DNA from: Branchiostoma floridae
Taxonomy: Eukaryota; Chordata; Leptocardii; Amphioxiformes; Branchiostomatidae
Assembly (NCBI RefSeq): GCF_000003815.2
Contig: NC_049984.1
Coordinates: forward strand, 9,339,805-9,403,804
DNA: 64,000 nt
Direction of reading: 5' to 3'
Shown in pieces: positions 1 to 12,428 of the stretch. A program made the translations under genes and the position numbers. Under the pieces are notes generated by a model. The model saw only the letters and a program-made list of their open reading frames with translations, was not told the DNA's origin and ran no database searches. Position 1 is the stretch's first letter. Every line of letters begins with the position of its first letter.

Positions 1-70
1 TTCACAGCTTCTCGTGTTATGCTTTTTAGATACATTCACAGCTTCTCGAGTTATGCTTTCTAGATATAGA
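1..70. repeat. Two-copy ~35-bp tandem repeat
   Basis: Two near-identical units beginning TTCACAGCTTCTCG lie head to tail at the window edge. The probable context is the VPS35 intron preceding the first visible exon. Confidence 0.7.
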
Positions 71-230
71 TACATATACATCCACAGCCAGCATAATAAT
101 AGGACTGCAAAGATCATCATTTGTAAAATATTGAAAGAAAGAAGCAGAGAGCTTCCTAACCATATTCATATAAGAAAGTGATAGATCAGCTACTCTTTTC
201 TGTCCACTGCTGACATTTGTTGTTTACCAG

Positions 231-3200
231 GGAGCCTGTAAAGGAAGGGGAGGTGGAAATCAGAAGTGGAGACATCAAGGACTCCATCGACTTCATCCTG
301 CTGAACTTTGCGGAGATGAACAAGCTGTGGGTCCGCATGCAGCACCAGGGGCACACGCGCGACCGAGAGAAGCGGGAGAAGGAACGACAGGAGCTGCGCA
401 TTCTGGTGGGGACCAACCTGGTCCGCCTGTCTCAGCTGGAGGAGGTCAACATACTGAGATACCAGAAGGTACGCACATGGTTTATTACTATTATTAGAAA
501 AGGTGGGATCTTTCGTCTACCACTGTCTTAAAAAAAGGAGTCGAACCCAATAACCCAGGATCTAGAGTTAGCTTTTACTAGTTTTAGACTAGAGTAGACA
601 CTTGTGATATTGTATTTTACACTGTTTGAATCTTTTATATTACCTGCAATTAGCCCACGGGCAAGAATTTGCAATAAAACTTGTAACTATTATTACTGAG
701 ATACCAGAAGGTACCAAATGGTTTACTTTGACACAACCTACCGTTGGTGTTATACGTAGGAGTTTTCATACTGAGATACCAGAAGGTACCCCGCATGCTT
801 TACTACTGAGATACCAGAAGGTACCCACGTGGTTTACTGTAATGCAGAAATGTTTGCGTTGGTGTTATGTTGGTGGTTTTTGCTGTGACCACATCACCGC
901 GAACATTTTTCCACTATAGTATGAGACTGCATAATATGGCGCTACCGCTAGCTTAAAACCACTGCGAACACTCCATTTTCCCGCTACCGCAAAAGTGAAT
1001 CCCTGAAAACTTAAATGCATTTACAGTACTTTGACACAACCTACCGTTGATGTAGTGCCTACTAGTAGGAGTTTTCAGCCTTGTCATTCAACAGTTAACG
1101 TCTCTTTGCAATTGTTGAGTACAACAGAAAACTTAAGTTAGTACGAAGTTAGTGTAGGTGATGCCATGCTAGATGCATGCAGAGATAGGAAGAATTTCAA
1201 ATTGTAAGGCAGTTTGTTGTATGACATATGGTAATGTTTATTGAGGTACATGTAAATACAACATGGACTACAAGTACCTTCTTAATCTAATGTTATTAAT
1301 AAAGACGATCCGAGAAAAAGGACATACAGCACCTATGCAAGAAGACAGAATTGTTAATTCTGCAGATGTTTATCGGTACATGAATGATGTGTGTTATTTT
1401 AACTTTGAGTGTGTTCCTGCCTCTGCAGCTGGTCCTGCCAGGTATCCTGGAGCAGGTGGTCAGCTGTAAGGATGCCATTGCACAGGAGTACCTCATGGAG
1501 TGTATTATACAGGTCAGTACATGCAACTTGTTGTCCACTGTATATTGTAAGAATGCAGTTTTCAGTGAAACTGGTAGGTTACACACAGTAATCTTTGGTT
1601 CTGATATTCTGCCATGCATACGTGCAAAGAAAATTGTTTTTGGAATATGAAGCAGTCTGACCAGTCCCTGTATGTGACATGACTTTGCCCCCCAGGTATT
1701 CCCCGATGAGTTCCACCTGCAGACCCTCAACCCTTTCCTGCGCTCCTGTGCCGAGCTGCATGCCAGTGTCAACGTCAAGAACATCATCATAGCTCTCGTG
1801 GACAGGTGAGGAAGTCATGCCAAACCCAGCATAGTACATGAGTATGGGTACAGGATGTGCCAACTTTCATGCTTGCTGTATTCTCATAACCCTCTCTGTA
1901 ACTGTAACTTTTTGTTTGTCAAGCTATGTTTGAGACATGTCAGTTTTATTTTTGAAGTGTTGGACTAACAGTAAAGTTCTACATGTACATCTGACTGCAA
2001 AAAACAACAACCAAGGACATTGGTTTAGAAGTGAATGTGATATACAAAGAACTTCTGTTTTGTATGACTGGTGATGCGAATGTTTGTATTGTTCCAGGTT
2101 GGCCCTGTTTGCACACAGAGATGATGGCCCAGGTATCCCTAACGACATCCAGCTGTTTGATATATTCTCCCAGCAGGTTGCAACTGTCACACAGGTAGGA
2201 AGAACTTATACTGAATCTATATCGATGAAGGTTAGACATAAAGGTAATGAGATACGCCCAAAAAGCAGCTACTCAAGCAACTGGATATGATTTTGGAAAC
2301 GGTCAGACGTTTCAGACAGCCATTCGTTGTTTTTCATCAGTGACACTCATTTGCAAGATACCTGATGGCTGACTGAAACATCTGACCGTTTCCAAAATCA
2401 TATCCAGGTGCTTGAGTAGCTGTAATACTGAATCTTATACCTGAAGCAGTATTATTGAAAGTACTTTTTTCCGGAAGAATCTTAGTAGTAATTGAGTTTG
2501 GTGACATGTGTATGTGTTCACTTGCACAGGCGCGACAAGACATGCCCACAGAAGACATCGTGTCCCTCCAAGTGTCACTCATCAACCTGGCCCTGAAGTG
2601 TTACCCAGAGAAGATCCAGTATGTAGACAAGGTGCTGGAGACCACTGTGCAGATCTTCAACAAGCTCAACTTGGAACAGTGAGTACATGGCATGGTCTCT
2701 CCTACCATCTCCTGTCAGATATTTTGTAAAGGCAATAAAGTTTGACATATCTATCTTTGTTACCTTGCTGCAACAACATGTTAATTCTAATCCAAGTTGA
2801 TCCTCTTGATTGATCCTTATCAGCATCCAGGCATATCTAATGTTATATCAACATCCAAGAATAGATGTACTTTTGGTAGTGAAATAGCTGTTAACACTGT
2901 AGATAATCCAATATTTATTGTTTTATATTTGATACTTCTATTGGAGCATGTATACATCAGCAGATTTGTCATTGTTTTTATATGGTATATGTTGTGGATG
3001 TTATTTCGCTTCTGTGTGCACCTTAACTAGACCTGCTACTGTAACTTTGGTTATTGTTGCCACTGGTTCCCTTCTGTACTGGAGAATTGTTTGTTGCCGT
3101 CAGCGTGAATCACGTGTGTTGTTTCTGCTTCCCTCCCTGCCGTCTCTTCTTGCTCTCTGCGACCTCTCACCCTCCTGTCAAGATTGTAAGTTGGACTTTT

Positions 3201-6200
3201 TCCTTCCTCTCAAAAGCTTCTCTTCTTGCTTTGGTCACCTTTGCTACTGATACTGTTGTTTGTATATGTTCCATGCTGTATGCATTTCCACACGTTGAGC
3301 CACTTCTATTCAAATGATTGATTTGAAAAGGGTAAAAGAATTGATTTCAATAGTCATTGTCCTCTATAAAAGAAGATGTAATTTCTCCCTGTACTAAAGT
3401 AGCATGATGCAATTTTTTTTCGTTTTGATCACTTCAACAATATGCATACCGTTTCTTCAGTTGCCACTTACCCTTATAGTACTTACACAAATTACTGTCT
3501 TGTCATGGCCTCATACAAGTACAAGTACATTCAGCTACCTTCCCTTTGTTTTACCTTGATAGAGTGGAATTTGCCATCCATCCAGTTACCCAAAGCTAAC
3601 CCTTTACCCCTGCGTTTATGTTGTGAATTTGCTATCTGTTTGTTTCTCTTTCCTGCAAACATGTTGCTGCAACTTTCTACACTCTTTGTATCTGTTCAGT
3701 TCTGCTCTATGAAAATGTGTTACCATGTTAACTGGTACAGCAGTACACATAGAAGTGTCCCACTATGTCATCTAAAGCCTAGAGAACAGCAGTGCCGTTT
3801 CCAAGGAACTGTCGCGCCTGCTGAAGATTCCAATCGACTCGTACAACAACGTGCTGACCGTTCTGGAACTCAAGCACTTCGCTCCCCTCTTCGAGTACTT
3901 TGACTACGACTCCAGAAAGAACATGAGCATCTATGTTGTCAACAACTGTCTGGAGAATGGCACAGAGATTCCCATGGCTGAGCAGGTGAGTCATGTATGG
4001 TTAGGTGGTGCTGCCTCAGTACACATGCTGGAGAGTAGGGCATCAACATATCCAATCATCATGTATGATGATACAAATTCTACTGATCATTGCTGCAGGT
4101 ATCTTGCTGTACCTAGTTTTAGAAGCTCAGCATGCTGTAAGATTAAGACATGCACTGACCAAAGCTGTGAGTACAAAAGACCTAAGTTACAGAAGACTAG
4201 ATACTTGGACTGAAATAGGTAGATGGGATAGGTTTTTACATACTGTCTAACCTTGTATCAATATCCCCACAAAAAAGACCAGATCCTGCAGATGGTATCC
4301 TCGCTGGACTGAAATAGTCAGACTAGATGGAATTTTACTACTGTGTAACTGTGTACTGATATCGTGTATCCCCACAGACTGGCTAAAGGCCTGTGAGAGA
4401 CTAGGGCTGAAGAAGCCTTACGAGATAGGTTTGTACATACTGTCTAACCATGTATCAGTATCCTGTATCCCCACAGACGGACCAGATCCTGCAGCTGGTA
4501 TCCTTGCTGGACTGAAAGAGTCAGACTAGATGGATTTGTACATAATGTGTAACCATGTATCGATATCCCGTATCCCCCCAGACGGACCAGATCCTGCAGC
4601 TGGTCTCCTCGCTGGTCCAGGACCAGGCTGACCAGCCCCAGGAGGAGCCTGATCCTGAGGACTTCTCCGAGGAACAGAACCTGATGGGACGCTTCATGTC
4701 TCTCCTCAACTCTGACAACCCCGACCAGCAGTACATGGTCAGGCTTGTTAACAATCTTTCTATCAAATTTAGTACAACAAGGTTGTGTTCTGGCTAGTAC
4801 CATTTCAGTCTCATGTTTGCAACCATGCTGTTTATAACAGTTACACTCTATGCCACACGCAGGAATAACCATTCACTATAGAAGCAATGGGTGTTTTTTT
4901 TAGCCTATAGCGAATCAGTAGAAATTTAGACTTAGAAAGTACAGGAGGCTATAGTGAGAGACTTCCTCTTCACAAGGTAGATGGCTATGTTTGTGGATCA
5001 GAGGTTATGTTGTTCAAAGCTTGTGTACGTTTCTTGTTTGTAAGTCCCATCCTTTATAAAACAATTACCTGCACTGTGTTAACTTGTGACTCTTTTCTTT
5101 GTACAGATTCTGAACTCAGCCAGAAAACACTTTGGTAATGGTGGCAACAAGAGGATAAAGTTCACCCTGCCTCCCCTGGTGTTCTCTGCCTTCAGACTGG
5201 CCTTCAGATACAAGGAGATGTCTGAGGAGGTAAGGCAACAGTATACACACATACATACATACATAGTCATACTCCTAAATGAGTTGTCGCATTAACAAAG
5301 TTCTGCTTCTATGTAATCTATCATTAATCATTGTAGTTAGTTCCCTATCACTTAGACCAGTCTCTAATTCAATTAAGTTCTATAGCGTAAGGTATGGGCG
5401 GCCTCTTCTTCTTTTTGCTTCTGGGGACCAAAGGAGCAGTTTACCAGCTGGATCGCCATGTTGAGTAACATGTCCAGCAAGGCTGAACAGGTGTCGCCTG
5501 ACTTCAGTAGAGATGGGTGGAAGGATCCCATACAGGTCTTTGTTTGTTGTGTTCTCACCAAGGTTTGTTGTATACAACACGTAACATCCTGGTGAAGGAA
5601 CTGGCCAGTTTCCTGGTCTGAGAAGTATTCATGGTGCATGAAGGGTGGTTATACTGGCTATATAGATACAGATACAGAACATCTCCAACCAGGACCTGCT
5701 AGAGGTAAATGAGAAGGCTGTGGCCAGGCTGCAGTATTGGCATGGAACAATATGATGATGAGGATGGTGATGTTGCAGAGTTCCTAAGTTTGACTCCCCT
5801 CTCTCTCTCTCCATCAGGATGACAAGTGGGAGAAGAAGTGCCAGAAGATTTTCCAGTTCTGCCACCAGACCATCAGTGCGCTCATCAAGGCGGAGTACTC
5901 GGAGCTGCCCCTGCGGCTCTTCCTACAGGGGGCACTGGCCTGCGGGGAGGTCAGCTTCGAGAACTACGAAACTGTTGCATATGAATTCATGTCCCAGGTA
6001 GGATACTGTCAGCTTGTCTCAGGGTAGAATGTCAATGGTGGGAGCTATTGCTTGAAAAGTGGGAACAATATGGTGTTTGAAAACATGCCCTTTCAAATTT
6101 CATAATGTATGAATGGAAGTTATGATCATGGATGATGCTTTTGACTTAAGATCACAATTTCCTATAATATCAGCAGAAAGTGGAAAGTTGATGAACTATG

Positions 6201-8747
6201 ATGAACTTGGCATAAAAAAGCACCATACAATATAGAGTTGACCCTTAACTTCTGTAGAATCTTAGATATGGCTTTATAGGAAATAGGTTCAAATTTTATT
6301 AAGGTGATTTTTGATCCCAACAGGCCTTTTCATTATATGAAGATGAGATCAGTGATTCCAAAGCACAGCTGGCAGCTATCACGCTCATTATCGCCACGTT
6401 TGAGAGGATGTCGTGTTTCGGTGAGGAGAACCATGAGCCCCTGAGGACGCAGTGTGCGCTGGCGGCCTCCAAGCTGCTGAAGAAGCCAGACCAGTGCAGG
6501 GGGGTCAGCATCTGTTCTCATCTCTTCTGGTCGGGCAAGACAAGAGAAGGGGAAGGCACAGAGGTGTGTACGCTCATGCTGCTCTGTTGGTAGTTATGGA
6601 GCAATACCTAGTCCTACAAGTTGTTAACTTACTGTTTTCCCTACCATAACAACACCCAACATATAGGTACAGGATAACAACACATCCTATGTTTTCCTGA
6701 TTTTGTTCATCCAAATGATAGCACAGTTAAGTTCATGATAAGGTGCTCATAATTGGTGATAAGATTAGTGCCCTTTTTTTAACGAATCAGGGCCGTGACC
6801 AGGGCTGTCTCCAGGACCTGTCCTTCCATCCCGGGAACAAAATTTGCTTGTTGGGACGGAAAATAACTTTACCCTAGCTGTCCCAAAATGGCATATGAAA
6901 CTGTTGAAAATGTACTTTATTACATATTTAAAATTCATTTAATTATTTTAAAATTTTACATAAAATTACATATTACCAGGGAAAATCACACATGGGGGCT
7001 TACAAACTATGACTGGGACGGGAAAAAATTTAAAGCTGGAGACAGCTCTGGATGTGACTCTTTTAGTCTAGAAAATATAGTCCAAATAAGGAACAGGTTA
7101 TGAGCATGAATCTTTTGAAAGTGTAAGTTTTCTTCCCATGTTCTTAGATGAACGGAGAGGCCAGTCCTGAGAGGGGAGAACCAAAAGAGGTGAATACAGA
7201 AGGAGAATGTCCGCAGGAATAGTCTGACTCACCTGATTGTTCCATGCTGTGTGACTAATCAGTAATCCTAACTGTTCAACCACAGCACCAACAATTAACT
7301 CATCCTCATACAGGGGCACTAATGCTGAACAACAGTTTGATCACACATTGCATCATGCACCAATCAGAGTGGAGATCATGGAAGGGAACTGTGTGATTGA
7401 CACATGTCTGCTGCATGATTGTTATGATAATGCCATCGGTTGTCTTCTTAACTAGTTTAGTGTTATTTCCTGGTATGCTTTATTGATGATATCAAATCTG
7501 ACTTTGTTCCCAGAGCCAATGTATGTGATTGATCAACTATAACCATGTTGCTGCACACATGAGAAATTCTGTGATGATTGCATTTTTCAGTTTAATGAAT
7601 GAGTGAAAGACCTTTATTGTACATTCATGCCTCCATGGGCTAGGTACAGGTCATTGATATAACAGACATAACAGACATATGCAGAGACAACAAGATACAA
7701 TTTATCTATTTAAAGTTGCTAAGCTAACAGGATGGTTGACATCTTCTCGCTTCTTTGTACACATGTAAATATAGGAACAGATAATGTTTGATATACAGGG
7801 TTTATCTAGGCGCATCAAAAATAGAAATTTATCCATTGCATTAAGATGTTCAGAATATGGGAACTCTTCTGATATATTTATAAAGCACAATTCATTCCTT
7901 ATGGTACAATTTACAGTGTAAGATAAAATGCTATTCATCTTCTACCTGTTGTAGATCACAAAATTGGCAGACAGGTATCAAAGTCAGAATGTGTTGGTAT
8001 TTCCTGTGGTATAATGGAATCCCTCCCCCCTTCCCAGCTTCAGGACGGTAAGCGTGTGATGGAGTGTCTGAAGAAGGGACTACGTATCGCCAACCAGTGT
8101 ATGGACAAGTCTGTACAGGTCCAGCTCTTCATCGAGATCCTCAACAGATACATCTTCTTCTATGAGAAGGGAAACGAGGCAGTGAGTATTACTACAGATT
8201 CTGTCCTCATCATATCATAGCTATTCATTTCTGTACAAGTCATTTTTACTAAAATCAAACTTGATCTAAGTTAACAGAAGCAGTTAGTGTTCTTTATGTG
8301 AAGATAGGATACTCCACCGAAACAGATTTGGAAGTGAAATTGACCCATTGTTTTGAGTATCGCCCATTCACAAACAATTTGGTTCAGGTCCAGACCGGGA
8401 CCTGATCCTCTGGACCCGAACGTACCTGTACCTGAATTTTCTGTACTGGTACCCACCCGTAGTCCTCATTATATCATAGCTATTTATTTCTGTGCAAGTA
8501 TCTGTGCTTTAGGAATATTTTAGACATCTGGTTAAACAAACGCCTCTAACTCTACACCACTTCACAGGTGAATGTCCAAGTCCTGAACCAGTTGATAGAG
8601 AAAATTAGAGAAGACCTGCCCGAGTTGGACTCCAGTGAAGAGATGGATCAGATCAACAAGCATTTCCAGAACACGATAGAGCACTTGCGACTGCGGCAAA
8701 CCTCCCCAGAGTCGGAGGGTCCGTCCTACCAAGGGCTGGAGATATAG
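231..8747 (+). CDS. VPS35: VPS35, retromer core subunit (5' part off window)
   Basis: This is the alpha-solenoid scaffold of retromer, which with VPS26 and VPS29 sorts cargo from endosomes to the Golgi or plasma membrane. Twelve exons are seen: 231-468, 1429-1512, 1696-1805, 2098-2194, 2530-2678, 3778-3985, 4582-4737, 5107-5229, 5818-5997, 6324-6563, 8038-8181 and 8568-8747 (stop TAG 8745-8747). All phases agree and the product is about 635 residues, matching human VPS35 from roughly residue 165 to the end. Hallmarks include [42 protein letters not shown] (around human Asp620) and the C-terminal [13 protein letters not shown]. The N-terminal VPS26-binding region is outside the window. The start of the sixth exon is the least certain: 3778 gives the same length as human, but 3790 or 3793 would also stay in frame. 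A 42-nt cassette may be added at 7148-7189. Identification is firm from sequence similarity recalled from memory. Confidence 0.96.
448..835 (+). repeat. Four copies of a VPS35 exon-end/donor segment
   Basis: The unit CTGAGATACCAGAAGGTAC, which spans the 3' end of the exon and its 5' splice site (donor GT at 469), recurs in the intron. Copies end near 713, 790 and 823. The last copy also shares the following GTGGTTTA-type sequence. Confidence 0.85.
726..1076 (+). repeat. Duplicated ~45-bp intronic segment
   Basis: A block starting CTTTGACACAACCTACCGTTG and ending TAGGAGTTTTCA occurs at about 726-768 and again at about 1029-1075. Confidence 0.75.
838..1000. repeat. CGCGGT/ACCGCGAA-type dispersed repeat, copy 1
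   Basis: This diverged copy contains AATGCAGAAATGTTTGCG, CACCGCGAACATTTTTCC and GCTACCGC...TTAAAACCACTGCGAA. The same ordered blocks reappear at 48695-48870. It looks like a short non-autonomous mobile repeat; the class is not determined. Confidence 0.7.
2266..2422. mobile_element. Fold-back MITE, ~157 bp, VPS35 intron
   Basis: Long inverted arms of about 55 bp, from CAGCTACTCAAGC at the left to GCTTGAGTAGCTG at the right, share GATATGATTTTGGAAACGG. No coding capacity. A related copy lies at 56843-57056. Confidence 0.85.
4205..4581 (+). repeat. Tandem partial copies of a VPS35 exon head
   Basis: The start of the exon at 4582 (ACGGACCAGATCCTGCAG) and its upstream acceptor tract are copied at 4477-4515 and, more diverged, near 4272-4310. 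The copy at 4477 keeps a CCCCACAG acceptor but runs into TGA at 4513-4515. The copy near 4272 has lost the AG acceptor (CCCCACAAAAAAG). A further CCCCACAG acceptor at 4373-4378 precedes unrelated sequence. Confidence 0.85.
5380..5640 (-). mobile_element. Non-LTR retrotransposon 3'-coding fragment
   Basis: The minus-strand frame reads [16 protein letters not shown] followed by [16 protein letters not shown]. That is the pattern seen at the C-terminus of many LINE reverse transcriptases (LAGH...KLVLW.P..GRRRRGRP). It is a short fragment in a VPS35 intron; no element boundaries can be placed. Confidence 0.6.
7148..7189 (+). CDS. VPS35: Candidate 14-codon cassette exon of VPS35
   Basis: A 42-nt open segment, [14 protein letters not shown], is preceded by a pyrimidine-rich tract ending TTCTTAG and followed by GTGAAT. 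Both neighbouring exons have phase-0 junctions, so inclusion would keep frame. It would insert a short acidic loop after [12 protein letters not shown]. If the donor is skipped, the frame ends 11 codons later at TAG. Expression is unproven. Confidence 0.4.
7593..7940 (-). mobile_element. 3' end of a non-LTR retrotransposon
   Basis: On the minus strand a frame with [18 protein letters not shown]...YMCTKKRE resembles the last segment of CR1-like reverse transcriptases. It is followed by an AATAAA (plus-strand 7613-7618) and an ATTCATT-type short tail. 5'-truncated copy in a VPS35 intron; resemblance only. Confidence 0.45.
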
Positions 8748-11700
8748 GCAGGGCGGGGGCTCTAAGGGAAAATTGTAGTTACTGAGTTGTTGGATGACCA
8801 CATCCCGGTACATGTACCTAGCCAGTGTCATTCCAGCTCTAACCCAGAGCTGCTTCTATTACTATATAGGTAAATAAACACAATACCACTTCTTGATTCT
8901 TTCTCCCGTATAACCTGAGTGACCAACCAAACTATGATAACACTTCTCGAATGTCAGGCATGGGTCCTTTTAAAGTTCAGCTTAGGTCACACCAGTTTGA
9001 TTTGTTGGTTCAAGGATTTTAGAAAACTAAAAACAAATATGCTTAACTGGAAACACTTAATCAAAAAACAAAGCCTGAGAACCATGTTTGGTGCGCTCGG
9101 TTTTATGGAGTGGATACTGTTATATTCACATTTCCTCCCTACCCTCTAGTTTTATGATGTCTGCTTGCTATATCTTTATTTTTTAAATATCCGTGAACCA
9201 GCAAATTGAATTGATGTGGCCTTATTTTATTGGTCGTGCTGTAGATATTAAATGCACAAGCACACAAAAGTTTACAAATTGGCAGCCAGTGATTGTGCAA
9301 TGTGTCCTTTTTTCTTTAAATCTTTATAAATGGAATTTTCTGTCAGGAATAAGATAAAAGACAAAGAAAATTGGCTATGAGTAAAATTGATTCTGTTAAG
9401 AATTGTATTATCTAGGTATAGGCTGAAAAAATCAATGTATTGTTGAGAAGAGATGAATCTAAAGGACAAAAGTTTATTCCTTTTTTGTGTTTCACCTTGT
9501 TGTAAGGAAAGGTTATGTGCGTAGGTCACAGAAATTGCACCACCCTTCGCCCCGGTTTGCTATCACCAACAGTTAAAACTGCAGTTTGTGGCACAGCTAA
9601 AGCAGGCAGTGGCTGGCAATAACAAGAAAGTGCCATTATGGGTTTGTACAGTGGGCTGTTATGCAAAATGTAGGGGAAAAAAGTGCTGTTGTAGGGGGGA
9701 AAAGACACTGCTGCTGTACTGCAGTTGTATCTTAGATAGAGGATTGAGGGTTGTAGACTGGCTGGAGACAAGGTAAACTGCTTGGTACCTATTAGTGCTG
9801 GTTTGGTGTCTGAGGGATAATTCTGTGGCCTGTGTGTTATACTAGTATCCCATTTGCCATGTCAGTTAAACAGCAAAGCTGCATTACATTTTGTGCTGAA
9901 CCATTTGTCTCACACAACACAGATTATTGAGGTAAGAACACTGGGCCAGATCTCTTTAACTAAAAGCATCTCCCCCTGTCCAAAATCTCTGGTGATAAAA
10001 TGTTGATAGAATTCCCCGTACACAGGCTATAAGGCTAAAGGTATATTTCTTATGGGTTTTGCTGAAACTGTAAGATACTGTGTAAGTACAAGAAGCTGTT
10101 TTTTGACAAATTTGGACAGAAGCATAATTGTGAAAACATGAGAGAGAAAGAGCCTGTATTTGACAAAATGTTTGTTAGGTTGAGGTCTAACTGTACAAAA
10201 CCCTTTATATAGATGATGTAGCTGTAGTTGAGACGTACTGTGACATATATACGTGTACCGACTAGCTCTGACCAAATAAAATCATAGTGGCTATATTGCT
10301 ATAAGAGAGCATTGTATGTATAAATGATTTATGTTAACTGGCTTGCATATACAGATAATGGCCATCCTGTGAAACTGCTGTAACATCGCAGAAAAGCGAA
10401 TCTCTTGATCAAGAAATGCCATTACCGATTGATCATAGCAGATTATTCTTTATTAAAAGTGAAGTTGTTTCAAATTAAAGATCTTAAAATCATGATCCCT
10501 TAGTGTTAGTGAAACTGTATAAACACCTATGACATTGTGTTACATTTCATGTGTTGTGGAGACAGAACCAGAAGTAAAGACACCATTAATGTGACTGATG
10601 AGTATGGTACCTTCTACTTCTGAAACCTGACCAGACTGTAGGGGCCTCTTCATAGGTCATTGCAATAACGCTTACATTATATACCTCCTAAATTATTGAT
10701 CTATCAAAATAAGGTTTGTTCAGTTGATAGCGATCGTGGATTGTGTGAAATAGCTACTGGAGGACCACATATTCTCAGTTTGTTAACAGCAGATTTGGGC
10801 CAATCGTGTCTGATCCTTCCCAGCCTTTCCCATGCTGCCACAGTTGAAGTATCTAACGTCTCTGCTTTCTCTCTCTCTCTCTCTCTTGTATAAAATGGCT
10901 GTCATCATGACGTGTTCTGCAGATAACCCTTATAGCTATGAGTGACTGTAAATTGAAGAAGATAATGAACTCGCCATCGCTGTATCCCATCACGTGGGTT
11001 TTCACCAAGAATAAAAAAATGCTTTACTTGGGAGACTGTGTGTTGTTGCAGTGATAATGCTCATGAAATACACATTCAGCGGCATATCTGATTCAGACAA
11101 CATGTTTGAACTCAAGGAAACTTACAGCCCCGTCGCGTTTGTATTCAATGGGCAGCTTCTGTGCACTTAGTATCTATCATGCCCGTGGCATGCATACAGC
11201 TTCTAAACCTGCAGTGCTGTAATTCACTTGAGCGCAGATTTTATGATGTACGGCTCCTAAACATATCCTAGGGGAGCTTATTATAGTGTGAAGCATTGGT
11301 GCGCCGCCTTTACATGCTTAGACGTCGAAGTAACAGATAATGGCATGACCATCGTTGATAACCATCCACACAAGAAACGATGAAAAAAAAACGGACAATA
11401 TATTGTACGGAAGTTTCAGAAAGTACGTTGTAACGTATCCATGCCGATTAACTTAAAACATGCCTATATATTTATAATGAACAATGATCAAGAGTCGTGT
11501 TCGTAGAAGGCACAGGTCGTGTTATTGCACCGAGAATGACACACAGACGTTTTATCTGGCAAACATGAAAGAACTTTAATCCAGCTTTCATTGTTTCTCA
11601 CCCGTGGCCATTGGGTTACAGCGTGCGCTCACGGCGGTGACGTAACGCTTGTCAGCAATGCTCCACCCTCACCCCGTCCGTCTCACGTTACACATAGACA

Positions 11701-12428
11701 CGGCCTCGAGCCTTAGCAACGCTACGCCTGACCCTGGCACACAGGTGAGGGATCTACACGTGAGTTTATCTTGCAGGGCGTTAAAACCCACAAACATCTG
11801 TCAGCTGGAAACCACGCTTCTGTAAACGTACAATCTTTCATCTCAAACATCAGTCGGTATTCTCCCAGGATAGGCTCCCGGGCTTCCCGACTTGGGCGTT
11901 GCTACGTTGTTTCACGCTGCTGACGACGTCCCACGCACACACCTGACGTTTTGAAGAGGGCGGTACTGCCGCGTTCACGTCAGCGGAGATACTGGTGGGT
12001 GATGAGCTCTGGAGTAGTGGAAGTGAATGTTTTATTTTTGGCGTTGCCACTGCCGTGACCGTCACTTTCAAGTCCCCGGACCGTGTGTTTGAAGAACAAT
12101 ATCCGAGCTGCGTTCTAGAACGCTAAAGGTGACTAGAACAAACACTGATGATGATTATGACATAACGGAGGCGTTCCAGGTGTCCATGGAGATCAGAAGG
12201 ATCTAGGAAGGTTATCTTCGTCTGACAGTTGATGGGAAGACTTGTGTCATTTACTGTACCTGACCCAGTACCTAGGGAAGTTTCTGTTGTGGGTACGTAC
12301 CTGAACGACGACAGTTTACCACCTTCCACCGTATACGACTATCATAACCAGTTCCTATACAGGAAACTCAGACCGAGAAGGCATTCTAAAGTAGCACAGT
12401 CTACCTTGAAGTGCTGACAGTTGTCAAT
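8748..12428. other. VPS35 3' UTR and spacer to the nucleotidase gene
   Basis: Poly(A) signals AATAAA occur at 8873-8878, 10275-10280 and 11010-11015, so the VPS35 3' UTR may be short or up to ~2.3 kb. A (CT)n tract lies at about 10867-10887. Sequence from about 11600 to 12100 is richer in CpG and may hold the promoter of the next gene, with a TGACGTAACG CRE-like site near 11639. No coding exon recognised. Confidence 0.5.
8873..8878 (+). terminator. Candidate VPS35 poly(A) signal
   Basis: AATAAA 126 bp after the VPS35 stop codon. Confidence 0.5.
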
